A stretch of DNA of 64,000 nt, taken from Bin87 sp965261925. GTDB lineage: Bacteria > Chloroflexota > Dehalococcoidia > Lucifugimonadales > UBA3495. The notes under the pieces are model-generated. The model did not search any database, was not told the origin of the DNA, and worked only from the letters and a program-made list of their open reading frames with translations. Shown here piece by piece: positions 7,653-15,732 of this stretch (within the stretch, counting starts at the first letter, position 1; each line of letters starts with the position of its first letter). The stretch spans positions 1,116,001-1,180,000 of the forward strand of contig OZ253486.1 in the NCBI GenBank assembly GCA_965261925.1, given 5' to 3'. The translations under genes and the position numbers were made by a program.

Positions 7653-8029
7653 CTTCTTGCCCGCGTCGTAACCTCTGGGCCCCCTTTTTCCGTGGTCTTC
7701 ACCGACTGACTGTCGATGATGGCCGCGCTGGGACTGGCCTGGCGACCCTGAGCCTGGCGCAGCTCGGCGTGCAGGACGCCATGTACCCGTTGCCAGGTGC
7801 CATCACGACGCCAGGTCCGGAAGTAGTGGAACACGATGCGCCAGGGCGGCAGGTCGTGGGGCAGCATCCGCCAGGAGCACCCAGTGCGCAGCACGTAGCG
7901 GATGGCGTTGACGATCTCCCGCCGGGGGTAGGTGATCGGTCGGCCGCCCGGTTTGGGCGGTGGCAGCAATGGTTCCAGCAGTTGCCATTCTCGGTCGCTG
8001 AGGTCGCTGGGATAGGCTGGTCGTTTCAT
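7649..8029 (-). CDS. IS5-family transposase, N-terminal part
   Basis: The upstream frame of the same transposase, 126 residues. It begins MKRPAYPSDLSDREWQLLEPLLP, a typical IS5 (DUF4096-like) N-terminal domain, runs through RYVLRTGCSWRMLPHDLPPW and VFHYFRTWRRDGTWQRVH, and reaches the first catalytic Asp in AIIDSQSVKTTEKGG. After this the frame continues only 11 residues to a stop, unless ribosomes slip by -1 on the A/G run at 7677-7689 into the downstream frame. The start codon ATG at 8029 lies 60 bp inside the right inverted repeat. Confidence 0.8.
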   Translation of the reverse strand: MKRPAYPSDLSDREWQLLEPLLPPPKPGGRPITYPRREIVNAIRYVLRTGCSWRMLPHDLPPWRIVFHYFRTWRRDGTWQRVHGVLHAELRQAQGRQASPSAAIIDSQSVKTTEKGGPEVTTRARR

Positions 8030-8104
8030 GCCCCCACGTTACGACCAACCCCCTTATCACGCCTGTATACCTCTACCCCAATTTCAACCTTTTTAGACAC
8101 CCTC

Positions 8105-8972
8105 TAAGAGCCTGTCTACGATCTTTTGAGGATTAGCACCATGAAGGCAAGCACCGCCATTTGCAGGCTGGTATTGAGCTTCCTTTCGCAGTTCTTCCAG
8201 AGGCGTCGGCACTTTTCCAGCCAGGCGAAAGATCGCTCCACCACCCATCGCTTTGGAAGCACCACGAAGGTGTGCAGTTCGTTGCGTTTCACCACTTCCA
8301 CCGCGGCTCCCAACCGGCTTTGCACCGCAGCGGCAAAGGGCTTCCCGGTGTAACCCCCGTCGACCAGCACCTTTTGGACTTGGTTGAGGTCGGCTCGGTT
8401 TTCGTCAAACATCGCCAAAGCCCCAGCTCGGTCGGTGACATTGGCGGTAGTCACAGGTATCGCATGGGGCAATCCTGGCGTGTCCACCGCGATGTGACGC
8501 TTGATTCCGGACACCTTCTTGCCCGCGTCATAGCCCTTGCTATCGGCACTGTCCGTGTTCTTGACGCTCTGGGAGTCCACGATGCGGAAGCTGGTCTGTT
8601 CTTTCCGTCCATTGCTTTGCCGGACCGCGCCAACCGATTGTTTTTAGGACTTGCTCCAGAATGGATTCTTTCGCCGGGCCAGGCTGCTCGCTCCATTGCC
8701 GGAAATACTGGTAGCAAGTGCGCCAATTGGGGAAGTCCGCGGACAGCATTCGCCACTGGCACCCGCTTTTCAAGAGGTACAGCACGCCGCAGAAAACGTC
8801 ATACAAGTCCACGGTGCGGGGCTTGGTCCGACGGCGGGCCGACTCTAACGTCGGCAGAATCCGGGCGAATTGCTTCCGGCTGATGTCGCTGGGATAGGAA
8901 TGAGACTTGATTACCCCTCCCCTGATAATAGTCTCAACTTAACCTATTTCAGAGATCGTAGACAGGTTCTTA
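8105..8972 (-). mobile_element. IS5-family element, second of tandem pair
   Basis: An element of about 868 bp with terminal repeats taagagcctgtctacgatct at 8105-8124 and its inverse at 8953-8972, matching at 19 of 20 positions. It abuts the first element directly. The transposase frame is disrupted, so this copy is probably not autonomous. Confidence 0.8.
8116..8914 (-). pseudogene. frameshifted IS5-family transposase
   Basis: The N-terminal portion (frame 8540-8914, containing SHSYPSDISRKQFARILP and LKSGCQWRMLSADFPNW) and the catalytic portion (8116-8580, containing IVDSQSVKNTDSADSKGYDAG, VLVDGGYTGKPFA and LPKRWVVERSFAWLEKCRRL) lie in different frames. Joining them needs a +1 shift near the AAAAAC run at 8640-8645, since the catalytic frame reads GAVRQSNGRKEQTSFRIVDS across the overlap. 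A +1 shift is not the usual programmed type for this family, and no ATG or GTG opens the N-terminal domain near 8914, so decay is the likelier reading. The second part keeps all catalytic motifs. Confidence 0.65.
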
Positions 8973-8986
8973 GAACTCGTCCGAAG

Positions 8987-9319
8987 TCATCGCTCCAAAT
9001 CGGCTGCCAGTCGCGCACTGATCAGCCGGTTCAGGCTTACCCCTTCCTCGGCGGCCTTCATGGCCAGTGCCCGATGGGTCTCCGGCGGCACCCGAACCAC
9101 AAACCGCCCGCTATAGGCGCGATCTGCCATCGGTTCCGGGGGCGGTTCACCGTTGGCCTCCATATCCGCCACGCAGTCCGCCACCAACCGCCGGATGCCG
9201 GAGAACGCCTCTTCGTGGGTCGGGGCCAGCCAACTCAGTGACGGAAACTCGGTGCACAGTCCGACAAACTCTTCGTCCTCGGCGGACCATGTAACCCGGT
9301 ACGTGTAATGATCAGCCAT
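8987..9319 (-). CDS. hicB: HicB-type antitoxin
   Basis: A 110-residue antitoxin of the HicB type. The N-terminal half (YTYRVTWSAEDEEFVGLCTEFPSLSWLAPTHEEAFSGIRRLV) is the partly degraded RNase-H-like HicB fold that covers the toxin. The C-terminal half (YSGRFVVRVPPETHRALAMKAAEEGVSLNRLISARLA) is a ribbon-helix-helix DNA-binding domain that would repress the operon. Its ATG overlaps the ancestral stop of the upstream hicA by 8 bp, showing that the pair was translationally coupled. It looks intact although its toxin is truncated. Confidence 0.85.
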   Translation of the reverse strand: MADHYTYRVTWSAEDEEFVGLCTEFPSLSWLAPTHEEAFSGIRRLVADCVADMEANGEPPPEPMADRAYSGRFVVRVPPETHRALAMKAAEEGVSLNRLISARLAADLER

Positions 9320-9557
9320 TGTCGTTCAGCTTCTCAAGGGCCCGGATCACCTGGCGCACCTGCTACGCCTTGGCCATGCCCCTGTTGTTTTGGATGTTTA
9401 CCCTGGGATCGCCCGGCCAAGGTGTGCGGTACACCCGGTGGCTCGTCCCACTCTGGCGCGGCGACCCGAAAAAGCGGTCGCAGATCCTAGCCAGATCGCT
9501 GAACCTGACCCCCTTGGGGTTTCGCCGAAGAGTCTCTACTACACATAGTATTTCCAT
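9312..9557 (-). pseudogene. hicA: HicA-type toxin with premature stop
   Basis: A HicA-family mRNA interferase, small and dsRBD-like, normally inhibited by HicB. The frame from ATG 9557 encodes MEILCVVETLRRNPKGVRFSDL, the HicA N-terminus, then a region containing the expected active-site His in SGTSHRVYRTPWPGDPRVNIQ, ending GMAKA at a TAG (9363-9365). Reading through the TAG continues in frame as QVRQVIRALEKLNDNG to a TGA at 9312-9314 that overlaps the hicB start. Family members usually have Tyr where the TAG falls, so this is a nonsense mutation removing the last helix (17 residues). The toxin is therefore probably inactive or weakened, while the antitoxin remains. An inverted repeat surrounds the start. 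Confidence 0.75.
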
Positions 9558-9598
9558 GTGGGGTACCTACTATCCGTTTACATTGAACAACCCACATG
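9555..9598. promoter_or_regulatory. candidate hicAB operator
   Basis: Inverted 8-bp arms catgtggg (9555-9562) and cccacatg (9591-9598) flank the hicA promoter region, one arm covering the start codon. Ribbon-helix-helix antitoxins such as HicB commonly bind palindromes here, so this is a reasonable operator candidate. Confidence 0.35.
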
Positions 9599-9888
9599 AT
9601 TCTGCTCTCCAGCGGTCACGGATTGGGGTGGCAGCAACTTTGGCAACGCTGATATGGCATGACAAATTGATGCCCGACGACCGCCAACACTTATGATATC
9701 AATAGCGATACTGCCTGTCAACGAATTGCGCACCATCAAACGCGAAGTGTGTATGTCTAGACGTACAGGACGGCTGCACGGCTCGCTCTTCCCCGCACCC
9801 GTTCACCCTCGCCGCCTCACATCGGCGGTTCCGTTAATGCAACTGGCTGGCTTACCGGTCCGCTATGCTCAGAAAATGAGCGTCTGCC
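9599..9888. other. intergenic, hicAB to ureD end
   Basis: About 290 bp with lower GC and no supported gene. It separates the hicAB promoter from the 3' end of the urease operon. No clear terminator hairpin for the operon was found by eye. Confidence 0.35.
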
Positions 9889-10812
9889 TCAATACTTCCT
9901 CAGCGCAGGCGCTCCCACACCAAGCAATTCTCGTCTGGCAATTGACCAGACTTGGTGCAACGCCTTCTGTACCGCCGCACAATCCCGGCCGATCATCTTG
10001 ATCCCCAAACCGTTGCCGTCCGGCAGCAGCGAAGCGCCGGCCAGAACGCCCCGGCAACATGGCAGCCAATGCCTGACCTTATCCAGGATGGCACGCGCAT
10101 CCTCGGTTTCGCACAGGATCAGCGCGGAACCCAGCGTGCGTGCCGATGCGTCATCTGTTTCGCCCTGCTCCGCAACGCCCAGCACACCTATCCCGGTGAG
10201 GTTGCCAGTCCCGGTCAGGTCCCCCGCGCTCGGATCCAGGTCGAAGGCTTCCCGATAGACCGGCCGCCCGCTTGGTCCATTTACGGTGAGACGATTGGAG
10301 AGACGCCGGAACCGGAACGATTCTCCCATGGCCACCCTTCCGGGCGTTATTACATCGCTGATGAGCAGAGCCGCCCCCGGCTCACGGGTGATGACAACTT
10401 CTTGGGCCAGGCTGGCGTCCCGGTAGGGTATCAACGGGTCGGGCAGATATTCCAGGTAGCCGCCCGCCGCGATTTCCAGGTGAACTCGCTGCTCCGCGGT
10501 GCCCTCCGTCATCGTGTATATCTTCGTTGCGCTTTGGGTGGTCACGTGGGCTTTCGCGCCCGCGCCGACGCTCACCGCCACCCTGTGGCGATCGTTTTGA
10601 AGCAGCCCTCCGGTGGGATTTGCCAGAAATACGTATGCCATGTCCGGCGTCGCGTCATCCGGATACAGCGCCTTCTGGACCAGCAGGGGCGGCCTGGTCC
10701 GCGAACGGGTCAGCCGGGTGCGGCCGGCTCGCCGCTCCAGGACCAGTTCGGCTAGCCCGTCCTGCCCGGGGCGTGGAGGTTCAGCAGCCCGCTTCAGGGT
10801 TACCGACTGCAT
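9889..10812 (-). CDS. ureD: urease accessory protein UreD
   Basis: A 307-residue UreD (UreH), the scaffold that with UreF and UreG loads nickel and CO2-derived carbamate into apo-urease. Family features are LVLERRAGRTRLTRSRTRPPLLVQKALYP near the N-terminus, ANPTGGLLQNDRHRVAVSV, the TTQSATKIYTM motif, then LEYLPDPLIPYRDASLAQEV and the later TVNGPSGRPVYREAFDLD. Length is typical. It is the last gene of the minus-strand cluster and overlaps the end of ureG by 32 bp, showing tight coupling with the GTPase that acts in the same complex. The ATG at 10812 lies inside ureG. Confidence 0.93.
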   Translation of the reverse strand: MQSVTLKRAAEPPRPGQDGLAELVLERRAGRTRLTRSRTRPPLLVQKALYPDDATPDMAYVFLANPTGGLLQNDRHRVAVSVGAGAKAHVTTQSATKIYTMTEGTAEQRVHLEIAAGGYLEYLPDPLIPYRDASLAQEVVITREPGAALLISDVITPGRVAMGESFRFRRLSNRLTVNGPSGRPVYREAFDLDPSAGDLTGTGNLTGIGVLGVAEQGETDDASARTLGSALILCETEDARAILDKVRHWLPCCRGVLAGASLLPDGNGLGIKMIGRDCAAVQKALHQVWSIARRELLGVGAPALRKY

Positions 10813-11407
10813 CGAGAATATGGTCCAGCACCGTGTTCAATCCCTCGCCGGTGCGACAGTTGGTGAAAGAGTAGGGACGTTCGCGGCGGACCACGTCGAG
10901 GTCGTGGCGCATCACGTCCAGATCCGCGCCCACGTGGGGGGCCAGGTCGGTCTTGTTCACCACCAGCAGGTCGGTCTGGGTGATGCCCTGGCCCCGCTTG
11001 CGAGGAATTTTGTCGCCCGCCGCCACGTCGATCACGTAGATCTGGAAATCGGCCAGGGCAGGGCTGAACGTGAGGGTCAGGTTGTCGCCGCCGCTTTCAA
11101 TCAGGACGATATCGGAGTCGGGGTAAGCCTCGGTCAGCTCCTCCACCGCCAGCAGGTTGAGGCTGGGATCTTCCCGCACCGCCGCGTGCGGGCAGGCGCC
11201 GGTGGCAACGCCCCGGATGCGGCCGGTGTCGAACACGTCCCGCAGGGTGTTGGTGACATGTTCCGCGTCTTCCCGGGTGAAGATGTCATTGGTGATGACC
11301 ACCGGATGCCGGCCTTTTGCCATCAGCATGGGGACCAGCTTTTCCACCAACGTGGTCTTGCCCGAGCCCACCGGCCCGCCCACGCCAATTCGAGGAACTC
11401 TTCTCAT
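10781..11407 (-). CDS. ureG: urease accessory GTPase UreG
   Basis: A 208-residue SIMIBI-class GTPase that powers nickel insertion into urease. The P-loop GVGGPVGSGKTTLVEKL is near residue 10, the conserved metal-binding CPH is in VATGACPHAAVREDPS, switch motif ESGGDNLTLTFSP follows, and the guanine-specificity motif NKTDLAPHVG is present. Length and motif order match UreG exactly. No His-rich nickel-storage tail is present at the N-terminus, and no ureE is in the cluster, so nickel delivery must rely on UreG itself or on proteins encoded elsewhere. A ggag ribosome site precedes the ATG. Confidence 0.96.
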   Translation of the reverse strand: MRRVPRIGVGGPVGSGKTTLVEKLVPMLMAKGRHPVVITNDIFTREDAEHVTNTLRDVFDTGRIRGVATGACPHAAVREDPSLNLLAVEELTEAYPDSDIVLIESGGDNLTLTFSPALADFQIYVIDVAAGDKIPRKRGQGITQTDLLVVNKTDLAPHVGADLDVMRHDLDVVRRERPYSFTNCRTGEGLNTVLDHILDAVGNPEAGC

Positions 11408-11687
11408 GGTTTTTCTCCACTTGTGCGGGGGAACCCGTATATCCCGAGCCGTTTACCTGCCACCATCGGCTCTACCACCAGCGTCCGGCCTGAAACTGGC
11501 GATAGGCGGCACCGAGCCAGGATGAGCCTTCACAGGTTAGGCCGCGCCGGCTCGTTTACCGTCCGTGGCTTTTGCTATCAGGGCGGCTCCCGCCGTTTGC
11601 TTTCATCGCGGTGTCTGTGGTCCACCAACCTGAGAGCCACAATATTTGTGTCGCAGCCTTCCTCGGGTCGCGGACGTTTGGCGGGTA

Positions 11688-12404
11688 TCAGTTGCCCCTC
11701 AATTGTTGCAGTTCCTCTTCAAGATCTCGCACCCTTGCTTCGGCTTGGAGTCGGCCCTCGCGCTCTGCAAGGCGGGCTTCGCGCTCGGTGTCAAAGGTGG
11801 CGATGTGGTCGCCGGTTTCAGGGTCATGCCAGCCCAGGTGACCGTCGGTCCAGCGGAGTTCCAGACCGAGGACGATGCTGCGCCCTCTGAGGTTGCCGTC
11901 CGGCATCTCGGTGATCTCGATGGGTTCGTATCCTCCGTCCACCAGCCGGTCGCCGGCCAGCCGGGAGCCGTGGTATTGGCCCGTTTCGTCAAAGCGCCAG
12001 TATTCGGCGATGCCCAGCTCGGCGTAGATGACCCGCTTGTCGACAGCATCTCGCCGCCCGGTCGACGCCGACGCGACCTCAAGGACGAAGTCGGGAGGCT
12101 TGCCCTGTTCCGAGATGACGTATCCGTTGTGGGCGAGGTAGGAAGCCGGGTCGACGTTGAACGCCACCAGGAGATCCGGGTAAACCACTCCGGTCATATC
12201 GTCGCGTTGTGCGGTGGGCGCAAGGGTAATGTAGCGGTCAGATCCGACGATGGTGGCTTGGGGGTTGCCGAGATGTTGTGCCAGGAAGTGTGCGCTGCCG
12301 GTGATGGACAGGTGTTGGGCGGCGGTCATCTTCTCGTCCGGGGTTTTGGGAGGGTCCGGGAGTTGGAAGGGGGGTGGAGATTTCGGCGTTTTGGCGGTGG
12401 TCAT
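11688..12404 (-). CDS. Uma2-family (DUF820) nuclease-like protein
   Basis: A 238-residue Uma2-family protein, a widespread paralogous group with a restriction-endonuclease-like fold and no settled function. The core is seen in VVYPDLLVAFNVDPASY (first acidic residue), PPDFVLEVASASTGRRDAVDKRVIYAELGIAEYWRFD (the E-V-S and K...Y motif), and then the strand set IEITEMPDGNLRGRSIVLGLELRW. The C-terminus is a charged coiled coil (ERE, LAEREGRLQAEARVRDLEEEL). The start at 12404 is preferred over 12443 because cggagag lies 7 nt upstream. It sits between ureF and ureG on the same strand with gaps of 136 and 280 bp. No role in urease maturation is known, so it looks like an insertion into the operon. 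Confidence 0.85.
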   Translation of the reverse strand: MTTAKTPKSPPPFQLPDPPKTPDEKMTAAQHLSITGSAHFLAQHLGNPQATIVGSDRYITLAPTAQRDDMTGVVYPDLLVAFNVDPASYLAHNGYVISEQGKPPDFVLEVASASTGRRDAVDKRVIYAELGIAEYWRFDETGQYHGSRLAGDRLVDGGYEPIEITEMPDGNLRGRSIVLGLELRWTDGHLGWHDPETGDHIATFDTEREARLAEREGRLQAEARVRDLEEELQQLRGN

Positions 12405-12540
12405 GCTGAAACTCTCCGTGATGGGTCGGCGAACGGTCGGCAACGCGGTGGCCTATTGGCTGGATTATACCCGTGCCGGGTTTGACTGGCGCAAGGACAT
12501 CATTGAAATTACCACCTGCTACCCGCCGGCGGGCGCGCCG

Positions 12541-13254
12541 TCAGCTGGCGAACATCCGCACCTCGTCGTGTTCGTGCAGCATCGACGCGATGTCCGCTTG
12601 GGGCGTGAAGGATGTCATCTCGCTCCAGTGCCGCGTTTTCAGCTCCGGCGCCAAACCGGCCACGGGCCCATGCAGCGCATGAAGGATGTGCTGAACCTCG
12701 GAATGGGTCAACGGCAGCATCCGTTGGGCCGCGCCCAGCACGCCCACGCCAAAGCTGTGGCAGAACACCAGCAGGGCGGCTTCGGCCTGGATCCCCGCCG
12801 TGTAGGAAGCCACGCCCAACGCGACGGCCCCCGTCCCCGGTGTGCTGCGCTGCAACACCAGTTGCCGAAATTCGCCGTGAACGGCAGACCCGGCCCGTCC
12901 GCAGACCAGCGGCGCCGTTTCGTCCAGGATGCGTCGGCCGGCGTGGCAGGACGCCTGCCGCAGCTCCTCCGGAAGCTTCATCGCGTGCAGGTGCCGGTCG
13001 ATGTCGGCCAGCGTGGCCAGGTCCCCGTCCCGCGCGGCCAGATGGCCATTTAGCAACGCGACGCCATCGCACGGCAGGATCGACCAAACCAGCAGGTTGT
13101 GCAGGTATTTCCCCAGGTCGTCCGCGTTCCTCACCCACCCTCTCGTCACCATCCCTTCCAGACCCTGAGAGTGGGCGTATGCCCCCGACGGAAAGAAAGA
13201 GTCGGCAAGCTGCAGGGCGGCGAGAAAACTCGCGCTGCCGTCGTCTCCCGTCAT
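12541..13254 (-). CDS. ureF: urease accessory protein UreF
   Basis: A 237-residue UreF, an all-helical protein that bridges UreD and UreG in the urease activation complex. Characteristic motifs are LQLADSFFPSGAYAHSQGLE near the N-terminus, LHNLLVWSILPCDGVALLNGH, the central ASCHAGRRIL segment, and GVASYTAGIQAEAALLVFCHSFGVGVLGAAQRMLPL with the conserved small-residue helix. Length is normal. It starts 12 bp after the ureC stop and is surely co-transcribed with it. Confidence 0.93.
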   Translation of the reverse strand: MTGDDGSASFLAALQLADSFFPSGAYAHSQGLEGMVTRGWVRNADDLGKYLHNLLVWSILPCDGVALLNGHLAARDGDLATLADIDRHLHAMKLPEELRQASCHAGRRILDETAPLVCGRAGSAVHGEFRQLVLQRSTPGTGAVALGVASYTAGIQAEAALLVFCHSFGVGVLGAAQRMLPLTHSEVQHILHALHGPVAGLAPELKTRHWSEMTSFTPQADIASMLHEHDEVRMFAS

Positions 13255-13266
13255 CGTCCGCGTCCT

Positions 13267-14985
13267 TTAGACCAGGAAATGCAGTTGCGCCAGGCTGAGG
13301 CGTTCTGCCGGCGGCACCGTGGCGATCTCGCCGTCGACCCTCACCGTATAGGTGTCCGGATCGACTTCGATGACGGGCATCGCATCATTGCGGACCATCT
13401 GCCGCTTGGTAATGGTCCGGCAGCCGCGCACCGGCTCGACCCGCCGGGTCAGCCCCAGGTCACGGTGGACGCCAGCGTCGTACGCCGCGCTGGAAACGAA
13501 GGTGACCGAGGTGCTGGCCACCGCCTTGCCCATGCTGCCGAACATTGGCCGGTAGAAAGACGGCTCGGCGGTGGGTATCGAACCGTTGGGATCCCCCATG
13601 ACGGCCCAGCAGATCATGCCGCCCTTGATTATCATCTTGGGTTTGGCCCCGAAGCTGCCCAGCGGCCACAGCACGATGTCCGCCAGTTTCCCCGGCTCCA
13701 GCGAGCCCACCAGGTGCGATATGCCGTGGGTGATGGCCGGATTGATGGTCAGCTTGGCCAGGTAGCGCAGGACGCGGAAGTTATCGTGCTCCGGTGAGTC
13801 CTCGGGCAGCTTGCCCTTGAACTGCCGCATCTTGTCGGCGGTCTGGAATAGACGGGTGAAGTTCTCGCCGACTCGGCCCATCGCCTGCGAGTCCGAGGCG
13901 TACATGCTGATGACGCCCAGATCGTGCAGCACGTCCTCCGCCGCCATCGTCTCCGGCCGGATGCGGCTCTCGGCGAAGGCCACGTCCTCCGGCACCCGGG
14001 GGCTGAGATGGTGGCACACCATCAGCATGTCCATGTGCTCGGTGAGCGTGTTCACGGTGTACGGCCGCGTGGGGTTGGTGGACGAGGGCAGCACGTTCAA
14101 CTCCGAAGCGATGCGGATGATGTCGGGCGCGTGCCCGCCGCCGGCGCCCTCGGTGTGGTACGTGTGGATCGCCCGCCCGCCGATGGCCGCGATGGTGTCC
14201 TCGACAAATCCCGCCTCGTTCAGCGTGTCAGTATGGATCGCCACCGGCACATCGAACCGGTCGGCCACGCCCAGGCAGCAGTCGATGGCCGCCGGCGTGG
14301 TGCCCCAGTCCTCGTGCAGCTTGAGCCCGCTGGCGCCGGCACGTATCTGCTCCTCCAGAGGGGCCGGATCGCTGGCGTTGCCCTTGCCCAGCAGCCCCCA
14401 ATTGACGGGCAGCGGCTCGGCGGCCTCCAGCATCCGCGCGATGTTCCACGGGCCCGGCGTGCAGGTGGTGGCGTTGGTGCCGTCGGCCGGCCCGGTGCCG
14501 CCGCCGATCATCGTGGTGATGCCGTTGGACAGCGCGTGGTGCACCTGCTGCGGCGCGATCATGTGGATGTGCGAGTCCACGCCGCCGGGGGTGGCGATGA
14601 GGTGCTCGCCGGCGATGACCTCGGTGCCCGGCCCTACCACCATTTCCGGATGCACGCCATCCATCACGCCCGGATTGCCGGATTTGCCCACCGCGACGAT
14701 GCGCCCGTGGCGCACCCCGATGTCCGCCTTAACGATGCCCAGGATCGGGTCCATGATGATGGCGTTGGTGATGACCAGGTCCAGCGCGCCGTTGCGGTTG
14801 GTTACGTCCGACGCCTGCCCCATACCGTCCCGGGCCGACTTGCCCCCGCCGAACACCAGCTCGTCGCCGTGGGTGAGCAGATCCTGCTCGACCTGGCAGA
14901 CCAGGGCTGTATCGGCCAGTCGGAACCGGTCTCCCACCGTCGGGCCGTACAGGTCCACGTATTGTCGGCGACTGATTCGGGCCAT
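13267..14985 (-). CDS. ureC: urease catalytic subunit alpha
   Basis: The 572-residue nickel-binding urease subunit, which hydrolyses urea to ammonia and carbamate in the cytoplasm. Active-site motifs are all present: HIHMIAPQQVHHAL (two Ni-binding His), GLKLHEDWGTTP (the Lys that becomes carbamylated and bridges the nickel ions), AIHTDTLNEAGF and IHTYHTEGAGGGHAPD (His ligands), the mobile-flap MVCHHLSPR (Cys-His), and MYASDSQAMGR (Asp ligand). The N-terminus MARISRRQYVDLYGPTVGDRFRLAD is canonical. It follows ureB by 4 bp. Nothing suggests inactivation. Confidence 0.98.
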   Translation of the reverse strand: MARISRRQYVDLYGPTVGDRFRLADTALVCQVEQDLLTHGDELVFGGGKSARDGMGQASDVTNRNGALDLVITNAIIMDPILGIVKADIGVRHGRIVAVGKSGNPGVMDGVHPEMVVGPGTEVIAGEHLIATPGGVDSHIHMIAPQQVHHALSNGITTMIGGGTGPADGTNATTCTPGPWNIARMLEAAEPLPVNWGLLGKGNASDPAPLEEQIRAGASGLKLHEDWGTTPAAIDCCLGVADRFDVPVAIHTDTLNEAGFVEDTIAAIGGRAIHTYHTEGAGGGHAPDIIRIASELNVLPSSTNPTRPYTVNTLTEHMDMLMVCHHLSPRVPEDVAFAESRIRPETMAAEDVLHDLGVISMYASDSQAMGRVGENFTRLFQTADKMRQFKGKLPEDSPEHDNFRVLRYLAKLTINPAITHGISHLVGSLEPGKLADIVLWPLGSFGAKPKMIIKGGMICWAVMGDPNGSIPTAEPSFYRPMFGSMGKAVASTSVTFVSSAAYDAGVHRDLGLTRRVEPVRGCRTITKRQMVRNDAMPVIEVDPDTYTVRVDGEIATVPPAERLSLAQLHFLV

Positions 14986-14989
14986 ATCT

Positions 14990-15394
14990 TTATGCCTCGT
15001 TGGTTTCCGTTGGTTTCGGCGTCTGATCCAGGAATCCCCGCCTGGCGATTGCTTCCCGGGCTTGGGCGCGGACGACGGGAGAGTCCAGGCTGCCGTCGGT
15101 CAGGCCGTTGAGCCCGCGCACTCGCCGCCCGCCGCCGATGGTCACCAGCGTCACGTCCTTCCGGTCACCCGGCTCGAAACGCACGGCGGTGCCGGCCGGC
15201 ACGTCCAGGCGCATCCCGAAGGCCGCCTCCCGGTCGAAGCGCAGCGCCCGGTTCACCTCGAAGAAGTGAAAATGGGAGCCCACCTGGATGGCCCGGTCAC
15301 CGGTGTTCCAGACCGACAACGTGCGCGTCGGCCGGCCCGCGTTGATCTCAACCGGCTCGTCCGCGATGATATAGTGTTCGCTCGGGTTGCTCAT
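14990..15394 (-). CDS. ureB: urease subunit beta
   Basis: A 134-residue beta subunit that packs against UreC to form the (ABC)3 urease. Typical blocks are EINAGRPTRTLSVWNTGDRAIQVGSHFHFFEVNRALRFDREAAFGMRLDVPAGTAVRFEPGD, the core of the beta-jellyroll. The C-terminal tail (about 35 residues after VTIGGGRRV) is longer than in the shortest homologues and ends in a charged ARREAIARRG-like segment, within normal variation. It is separate from ureA, unlike the fused subunits of some lineages. It lies 4 bp from ureC and 17 bp from ureA. Confidence 0.95.
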   Translation of the reverse strand: MSNPSEHYIIADEPVEINAGRPTRTLSVWNTGDRAIQVGSHFHFFEVNRALRFDREAAFGMRLDVPAGTAVRFEPGDRKDVTLVTIGGGRRVRGLNGLTDGSLDSPVVRAQAREAIARRGFLDQTPKPTETNEA

Positions 15395-15411
15395 GCCTGT
15401 CCTGGTTGCAT

Positions 15412-15714
15412 CTACACGATGGGGTCGTGTACGGACACCAGCTTGGTGCCGTCGGGGAAGGTGGCTTCCACCTGTACCAGGTCAACCAGTTCCGGCACCC
15501 CTTCCATCACTTCCTCCCGGCGCAGGACCTGGCGGCCCAGTTCCATCACCTCGGCGACGGTCCTGCCGTCCCGCGCTCCCTCCAGGATCGACTCGGTGAT
15601 CAGGGCCACCGATTCGGGAACGTTGAGCTTCAGCCCGCGACCCTGGCGTTTTCGGGCCAGGTCGGCGGCAACATAGATCAGCAGCTTCTCCGATTCGCGC
15701 GGGGTCAGCATCAT
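15412..15714 (-). CDS. ureA: urease subunit gamma
   Basis: A 100-residue gamma subunit, the first structural urease gene of the operon. Diagnostic sequence: MLTPRESEKLLIYVAADLARKR, the helix LNVPESVALITESILEGARDGRTVAE, and the C-terminal VQVEATFPDGTKLVSVHDPI. Length equals the family standard. It begins 18 bp after the glutamine synthetase stop, which ties urea hydrolysis and ammonia assimilation into one transcript. Confidence 0.96.
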   Translation of the reverse strand: MMLTPRESEKLLIYVAADLARKRQGRGLKLNVPESVALITESILEGARDGRTVAEVMELGRQVLRREEVMEGVPELVDLVQVEATFPDGTKLVSVHDPIV

Positions 15715-15732
15715 AACGGGTTGCCTCCGGCC

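Larger units (their letters stand above)
7225..8107 (-). mobile_element. IS5-family element, first of tandem pair
   Basis: A complete element of about 880 bp bounded by matching terminal inverted repeats: ttagagggtgtctaaaaa at 7225-7242 and its exact reverse complement at 8090-8107. The transposase is encoded in two overlapping frames. The right end shares its last bases (TAA) with the left end of the next element, so one element inserted at the edge of the other. Confidence 0.85.

Noticed and set aside
13811..15676. 621-residue plus-strand open frame
   Set aside because: It is antisense to ureC/ureB/ureA, which have unmistakable family motifs.
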